DNA of 64,000 nucleotides, taken from contig NW_022204507.1 in NCBI RefSeq assembly GCF_008831285.2, forward strand, positions 6,220,174 to 6,284,173, written 5' to 3'. Every line of letters begins with the position of its first letter. Position 1 is the first letter of the stretch. Positions 59,223-64,000 of this stretch are shown one piece after another. Both the position numbers and the translations under genes were made by a program. The notes under the pieces are model-generated. The model was not told the DNA's origin and searched no databases. It worked only from the letters and a program-made list of their open reading frames with translations. Source of the DNA: Nymphaea colorata. Its lineage: Eukaryota; Streptophyta; Magnoliopsida; Nymphaeales; Nymphaeaceae.

Positions 59223-59700
59223 TCAGAGCATTTGATTCTTTGAGCAGGATTTGTGCCCAAGTCTCATATGCCAAACATCAAAATCTGATTGAGTGGGTTT
59301 CATGAACAAGCAGTCTACAGTTGTAAGAGGTGACTTGAAAATGAAGAATCCCCCTGATGAATCACCCAGTTCAGTCCACGTCATGGAGATTGGGTCCTGA
59401 ACAAAGCACCCAGTAGTGGGGAAAATCAAATGACGCTTGGTTTTCTGAATAAATCCGCTCACTGACAATATGTTGTAAGCAAACTTTGGAAGATAATACA
59501 CTTTTTGAAGAAAAATGGAAGGTGATAGAACAACTTTACCAACACATGTAGCATATATCATTTGTTGTCCTGAACTCTAATTGAAAATGCAACAGCTAAT
59601 TTTGTGTCATCTAGCATTGATTTATGGCAGCATGACATGTGGTGACTAGCACCAATATCTATTACCCTGGTGTCTAGTTTGAAGAATGACATAGCTAGAA
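59223..59700 (-). pseudogene. Protease and pre-integrase of C5
   Basis: VIDIGASHHMSCCHKSMLDD with catalytic DIGA, VVLSPSIFLQKVYYLP, then a clean frame 59561-59223: FAYNILSVSGFIQKTKRHLI and DFDVWHMRLGHKSCSKNQML. The conserved LGHP of the pre-integrase box is LGHK here. Confidence 0.82.
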
Positions 59701-59912
59701 AGTTTATTTGGGTTACTGATCGATTTTTGAAGAGTTTTTTGAATTGAATAAATTCATCTTCAGTTAGAATTGGAGCAATGTCCTTGCTGAACTATTTTCC
59801 ATGCATGGAGGAGATTAAGGCATTGGAATCAGTTTTCCCTCCAACAGAGGCCTTGATAATAGCCCCCTTGTCTAGCTCTATTTTCCACCAATAAAGTTTG
59901 GAGGGTAACCAT

Positions 59913-60744
59913 TTAATCTGAAGCATCCTTCCTTTGATGTCCTGCAATCTTGCAGTAATTGCAGAAGTATTGTGGGTGCCTGTTTTGTTGGTTTGTGAAT
60001 GCATTCAAATTTGCACTTGCTGCGAGACCAACATTCTCCACAGCACTAGTTTGAAGGCGAGCTTCTCCTCTTGAAGGACCGGTGCATGTCTTTTGTAGAG
60101 AAGGCAAGGGTTGCATATGTAGAATTTGCCATCTTATAGCATTGAATGAATCATTCAATCTCATAAGAAATTCAATCACTCTCTCTTCTTGTTGCTTTTC
60201 AGCAACCACTTTCAAGGCATTGCAAGAGCATTCCGAAAGAACATCATAGGACGAAAGCTTATGCCAATATTGTAAAATAAAGAGCAACAAATATATTTTC
60301 TTCATTCAAATGACTAATTGAGGACTTGAGTTGGTACTTATGAGAGGTTTGTGCTTTCAGTGAATAGGTCCTTTAAGTGTGCCCAGACTTCAGCAGTTGT
60401 GGTGGTGTAGATGATATTGCCTGATAATTATTTTGAGTTGAAAGACCATGTGATTGCAAAGCCTTCCACATCATGACCTCAGGAGCAGCAACGCTGGGTT
60501 TGGGAAGACTACCTTCAACAAAGGTCAAGTTGTTTTTGGTAGGCAATGCGATTCTCATAGCATGACTCCAGGTTGAGTAATTTTCACTAGTTACTAATTG
60601 TGAAACCAATATAGTACCAGGGTTGTCTGAATGATGAAGGAAAAAGAGGTTTTCAGTAGTGATGATGTTGTTACCATAAGAGGACTGTGCTCCACTTGCT
60701 GAAAAAGAGTTGGAAGAATTGGGAGCCTTGCTTGTTGACGCCAT
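59913..60744 (-). pseudogene. Gag of C5
   Basis: First frame 60744-60373 of 123 codons: N-terminal Ser/Asn-rich leader, LFFLHHSDNPGTILVSQLVT, WSHAMRIALPTKNNLTFVEG. Second frame 60305-59913: YWHKLSSYDVLSECSCNALK, FLMRLNDSFNAIRWQI, and the knuckle CNYCKIAGHQRKD. About 60 bases between them are shifted. Best alpha gag start in the window. Confidence 0.83.
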
Positions 60745-60756
60745 GGCTCTGTATTA
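60741..60756 (-). promoter_or_regulatory. Degenerate primer-binding site at the beta-LTR/alpha-gag junction
   Basis: Minus strand ATACAGAGCCATGG directly inside the LTR, the initiator-tRNA-Met type site with bases lost. Copy 1 has TGGAGCCATGG at 43322-43332. Confidence 0.6.
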
Positions 60757-61029
60757 TAGTATGTAGAAATTGCTTCATATTTTTCTATTGATCTTACACA
60801 CCTATATACAGAAGAAAAAGTAGTACACGGTTTTTAGTTTCAACGACATTTGGCTGGCTCATCTTATCCCATGATATTTTCCTGGCTTATCTTATCCCAT
60901 GACACTCGGTTGGCTCATCTTCTCCCATGATATTTGGCTGGTTCATCCTAACAGCTACACTAACCAACTGAAAATCTTATCGTTAAGATGTCAAAATAAG
61001 AAGATAAGAAGCGAATCTTAATTTTAACA
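60757..61029 (-). repeat. Second beta LTR (between C6 and C5)
   Basis: 273 bp, TGTTAAAATTAAGATTCGCT to ACATACTATA. Contains the same four tandem U3 units. It lacks about 50 bases present near the 3' end of the first copy (ATTCTCTGTTCTCTTCC region). Polypurine tract GAGGGGAAG at 61030-61040 shows it is the 3' LTR of C6. Confidence 0.84.
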
Positions 61030-62190
61030 CTTCCCCTCAAACTAAGTGTACAGTTTCTTATGTTCAGTTTGCATAGAAGATGATTAAATTCTTCCTTGCC
61101 TAAGTTCTTAGTGAATAAGTCTGCCAGCTGATCTTTGTTGTTAATGTAACTGGTTCTCACTACACCTTGATTTATTTTTTTCAAACCACATGACAATCTA
61201 TATGTTTGGTACTCTAATGAAAAAATGGATTGGCAGCAATATATATGGCAGTCTGATTGTCGCAGTATAGATTTGTCGGTTGTAGATGTCTCACGCCTAG
61301 ATCCGACAATAAGAATTTCAACCAAGTCACTTCACATACCGCATTTGCCAATGCCTTGTATTCTGCTTCTGCAAAGGAGTGAGATACTGTGGGCTGTTTT
61401 TTTGTCTTTCATGAAATTGGAGAATCACCAAGAAGAACACAATAACTAGTTATTGACCTTCGCGTTTCTTGACACGCCACCCAATCATAATCACAAAACA
61501 CACTCATTTGAAGATTGGTTTGCGTGCTTAGGAGAGTACCTTCTTCGAGTCTGAGCTTTCGTTCCACTAGAAATTCCATTGGCTTGGCACCTATTATACT
61601 TGTTTCGCATATAATGTTGAGCACATACGTTTGCTGTGAAACATAAATTACTGCACTTGAACAAGAAATTTCTAAACCCAAAAAATATTTAAGAGTACAG
61701 GTCTTTCACAAGAAATTTCTGACATAAAAATTGCTTAGATTTGTCAATCAGCTCCTTGTTGTTGCCCATAATAATAAGGTCGTCCACATAAACGGGAACA
61801 ATAACAAAAAATTGGTCTTGTTTGTAAGTGAATAATGTGTGTTTGGCATTTGATTGACTGAATCCAAACTCCACTAGTGCCAAGGACAATTTGTGAAACC
61901 AATTTCGAGGAGACTGAGACCGTAGAGAGATTTATGTAATTTACATACCAGATTCTCCCCCTTACGGTCATATCTTGGTGGAACCTTCGTATGTACTTCT
62001 TCAAGCAAATCGCCATGAAGAAAGACATTCTTCACATCCATTTAATATAATAACCAATCATTTTCCACAGCGACTAAAAGTAAAGTTCACACAGTTACCA
62101 TTTTTGCAGCTGGTACAAATGTCTCATTGTAGTCCAGTCCTTCCTATTGAGAATAACCTTGGGCAACAAGGCGTGCCATCTTGTACCGCC
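61030..62190 (-). mobile_element. Beta-type copia RT/RNase H fragment (C6)
   Basis: Minus strand: RT end ([34 protein letters not shown] with intact YVDD), LEISCSSAVIYVSQQTYVLN, RNase H (CDYDWVACQETRRSITSYC, GDSPIS) and C-terminus GVVRTSYINNKDQLADLFTK. Truncated near 62190, where unrelated sequence and a MITE end begin. Matches C3 closely. Confidence 0.85.
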
Positions 62191-62224
62191 CATCTGCAAA
62201 AGGAAAGAAACGGGTGGCAAGGCT

Positions 62225-62277
62225 CCTACCTTTACTTGATCTGGTATTTGATCTGAATCTGATTCATTGACATCCCT
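62225..62277. repeat. MITE right-end scrap
   Basis: CTGGTATTTGATCTGAATCT, then CATTGACATCCCTAA, the terminal part of the MITE family seen at 40993-41424. The rest of the element is absent. Confidence 0.6.
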
Positions 62278-62305
62278 AATAACCTCCCGACCAAAGACTA
62301 ACACA

Positions 62306-62483
62306 ACGATGAACTCCATGGATCTCCGAAAGCTTGAGGAATTAAATGCCAACAGGGAAATAGAAAATGTCGACGAGAGATGTGGGAGATGAAGATCTTA
62401 GACGACATTACACAGCCATTTGTGTCGCATTATTTCCACCATCAAATGGCAGCATACATCATCACATAAGATTGAATATCTAC
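62306..62483. repeat. 178-bp duplicated block, copy 2
   Basis: Partner of 52737-52914 (see there). Confidence 0.85.
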
Positions 62484-64000
62484 AGCTCCAAAGGACCCCT
62501 TACAGAATAGTCTTGTGGAAGAAACATGATGATTACTACAGGGCAATGATAAATCAACTTGAAGATAATGGAAGGTAGAAGAATATGTTGGCTTCTTATG
62601 TCTGCATGTTCAAATAGATAAATTGTTTTTAATTGAATGAATCACCTTAAGTAAAAGCAGAGTTTGAATCTATTGGGGATATGAATTCCTGAACATGGTT
62701 TGTATTACTAATAACAGGGATCTATGGTTCTTAATATGATATTTGAAGAGTTATCACCAACTATCTTCAAAGAGTTGAGAAGATTCAAGAGGCATTGAGC
62801 CTAGCAACACTAATTTCTTTTGAATATTTTATTGCAATACAATATAGAGTCGACAAATACAAAAGAATAATTAAAAATGGAATCATAGGCATGGCGTGAG
62901 CTGATGACTTTATTTCTTGTATAGAAACACCAGCTGAAAGGAAAACTTTATTGCAGTGTTGTTGCTAATCTAAGAAAACCCAGCTTAAATGAAGAAGTTG
63001 AATTTTCTTAATTAACTGTAATCGCTTTAACTAATAAATGGATGGCATGTGACGATAAAAATCTTTCCATTCTTGTCAAGAAATGTCAAAGTTGAATTCT
63101 CTTTTCCTAATTGTAATCACTTTGAAATAACATAGTATGATCTCAGTTGAAAATTAGTCATAAACCATTATACAATAATATCAATTACTCATTTTTATTT
63201 AGTACAATACTATACAACGGTATTGATTTGTACTTGCTGCCATGTTCTGTAATTAGTAGCATGATGGCCTAATTTGAGTGTTATTACTTATTGATATAGC
63301 AATTAAAGAAGTTATGTTTTCGAAAGTATAAATATTTATCTGTTCCTGGTGATGGAAAATATACAGCAGAATGCATGCACCATTTGACGCCACATGGTGA
63401 ACAATGATTGGAAAATGCACAACTCTAATTTGTTGTTTATGATGCCCATACATTCTTTTGCTGAGCTTCCTTTCATTTCACTGTCCATGAAAAGAAATAC
63501 ATTGTGGATGTACTCATACTTCCAATCTCAGCCTTTCCACATCTTTTACAGTTATGACTTTGTTGGTCTTGTAAATTGTAAATGATGATTTAGGGAAACC
63601 TCTACCAAGTTGCTACAGATTCTGAGTGGCCTTTCTTCTTTGATCCTCAAAATGTTCATGTGAAGAGGGGAGTATCTAGTGTATATGTTTTTCTTTGTGG
63701 CTTTTGTAGCTTTTATATGTTGTATCCAGAAATGGCAAGAGCATTGCTTCATTTTCACTTATTCATTAATTTTTCATTTTATATGTGAGATGCTGTAGGT
63801 CAGAGGATCATGTTACGGCCAGCAAAGTTTCCTAAAAAAAGAGAAGGATGTTCTGATAGCACTCTATCCAAATTGCATTATAGGCGGAATAAAAGAAACA
63901 TAACATATTGAGAAAATTAAGATGGATGGTGTACAAAGATAAATGAATCTTCTTTCTGGGAACACATGCTTTCTTCAGCTGAGTTGTGATGGCAATGGCG
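62484..64000. other. Unassigned AT-rich interval
   Basis: No recognisable gene, repeat or element on either strand. Short frames at 63253-63758 have no conserved motif. Confidence 0.4.

Larger units (their letters stand above)
56152..60756 (-). mobile_element. Alpha-type copia element C5 with hybrid 5' end
   Basis: Nearly full alpha internal region, minus strand: gag from ATG 60744 (MASTSKAPNSSNSFSASGAQ, FFLHHSDNPGTILVSQLVTS), gag middle 60305-59913, protease near 59690 (VIDIGASHHMSCC), pre-integrase 59561-59223 (WHMRLGHKSCSKNQML), integrase 59.2-57.9 kb with a MITE inserted, RT 57742-56895, RNase H 56806-56166 ([36 protein letters not shown]). The RT catalytic box is altered to YINA. Its 5' side joins a beta LTR rather than an alpha LTR. 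Frameshifts are frequent; it is non-functional. Confidence 0.87.
57944..62180. repeat. Large duplicated copia unit, copy 2
   Basis: Partner of 40806-44820. It retains the protease and rest of the gag knuckle that copy 1 lost, so copy 2 is closer to the ancestral state there, while copy 1 keeps the complete MITE left end and a longer beta LTR. Confidence 0.88.

Overview
Eukaryotic nuclear DNA, almost certainly a seed plant and most likely an angiosperm. The clues are AT-rich sequence, intron-bearing fragments of plant gene families (a VAL/HSI2 B3 repressor, an FHA-AAA ATPase, a plant GH2 beta-galactosidase, a subtilase), Ty1/copia polyproteins primed by an initiator-tRNA-Met-like site, an L1-type LINE tail and hAT-like MITEs. 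I see no intact conserved gene, no convincing tRNA/rRNA gene and no CRISPR array. Every recognisable protein-coding stretch is a fragment or carries frameshifts or stops.

Layout. 0-2.3 kb: GC-richer, degenerate coding-looking sequence on the minus strand that I cannot assign. 2.3-20.2 kb: a gene-fragment zone. On the minus strand lie one GH2 exon (3.6-3.9 kb), six VAL exons (6.7-10.5 kb), three exons of an FHA-AAA ATPase N-terminus (13.3-13.9 kb) and the signal-peptide/propeptide part of a subtilase (19.4-20.2 kb). Between them are a 221-bp tandem duplication, a 1.7-kb TA/TG-rich array, a 270-bp tandem repeat and a possible Ty3/gypsy RNase H scrap. 20.2-32.6 kb: mostly unassigned AT-rich DNA with a TA microsatellite, two MITE-like elements and duplicated block A (25.5-27.9 kb), which carries a LINE tail. 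32.6-38.5 kb: two decayed copia pieces, LRR-like debris of a probable resistance gene and one small unassigned open frame.

40-62 kb: a dense, rearranged minus-strand copia cluster. Two families are interleaved. Family alpha has a roughly 280-320-bp LTR starting TGTTATG or TGTAATG. Family beta has a 273-322-bp LTR starting TGTTAAAA with internal tandem repeats. One near-complete alpha element (47.3-52.2 kb) keeps both LTRs, the primer-binding site and the polypurine tract. A roughly 4-kb unit (beta RT/RNase H, beta LTR, alpha gag-PR-IN) occurs twice, at 40.8-44.8 and 57.9-62.2 kb. Both copies carry the same MITE in the integrase region, while the element at 49.7 kb has the empty site. Block A recurs as block B at 53.1-56.1 kb. 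62.5-64 kb holds nothing I can assign.

Nothing here works together as a pathway. The biology is genome turnover: LTR-element recombination, segmental duplication, MITE insertion and accumulation of gene fragments biased to gene 5' ends. I did not find a convincing new system. The best leads are the same-strand cluster of gene 5' ends and the repeated hybrid beta-LTR/alpha-internal copia structure.
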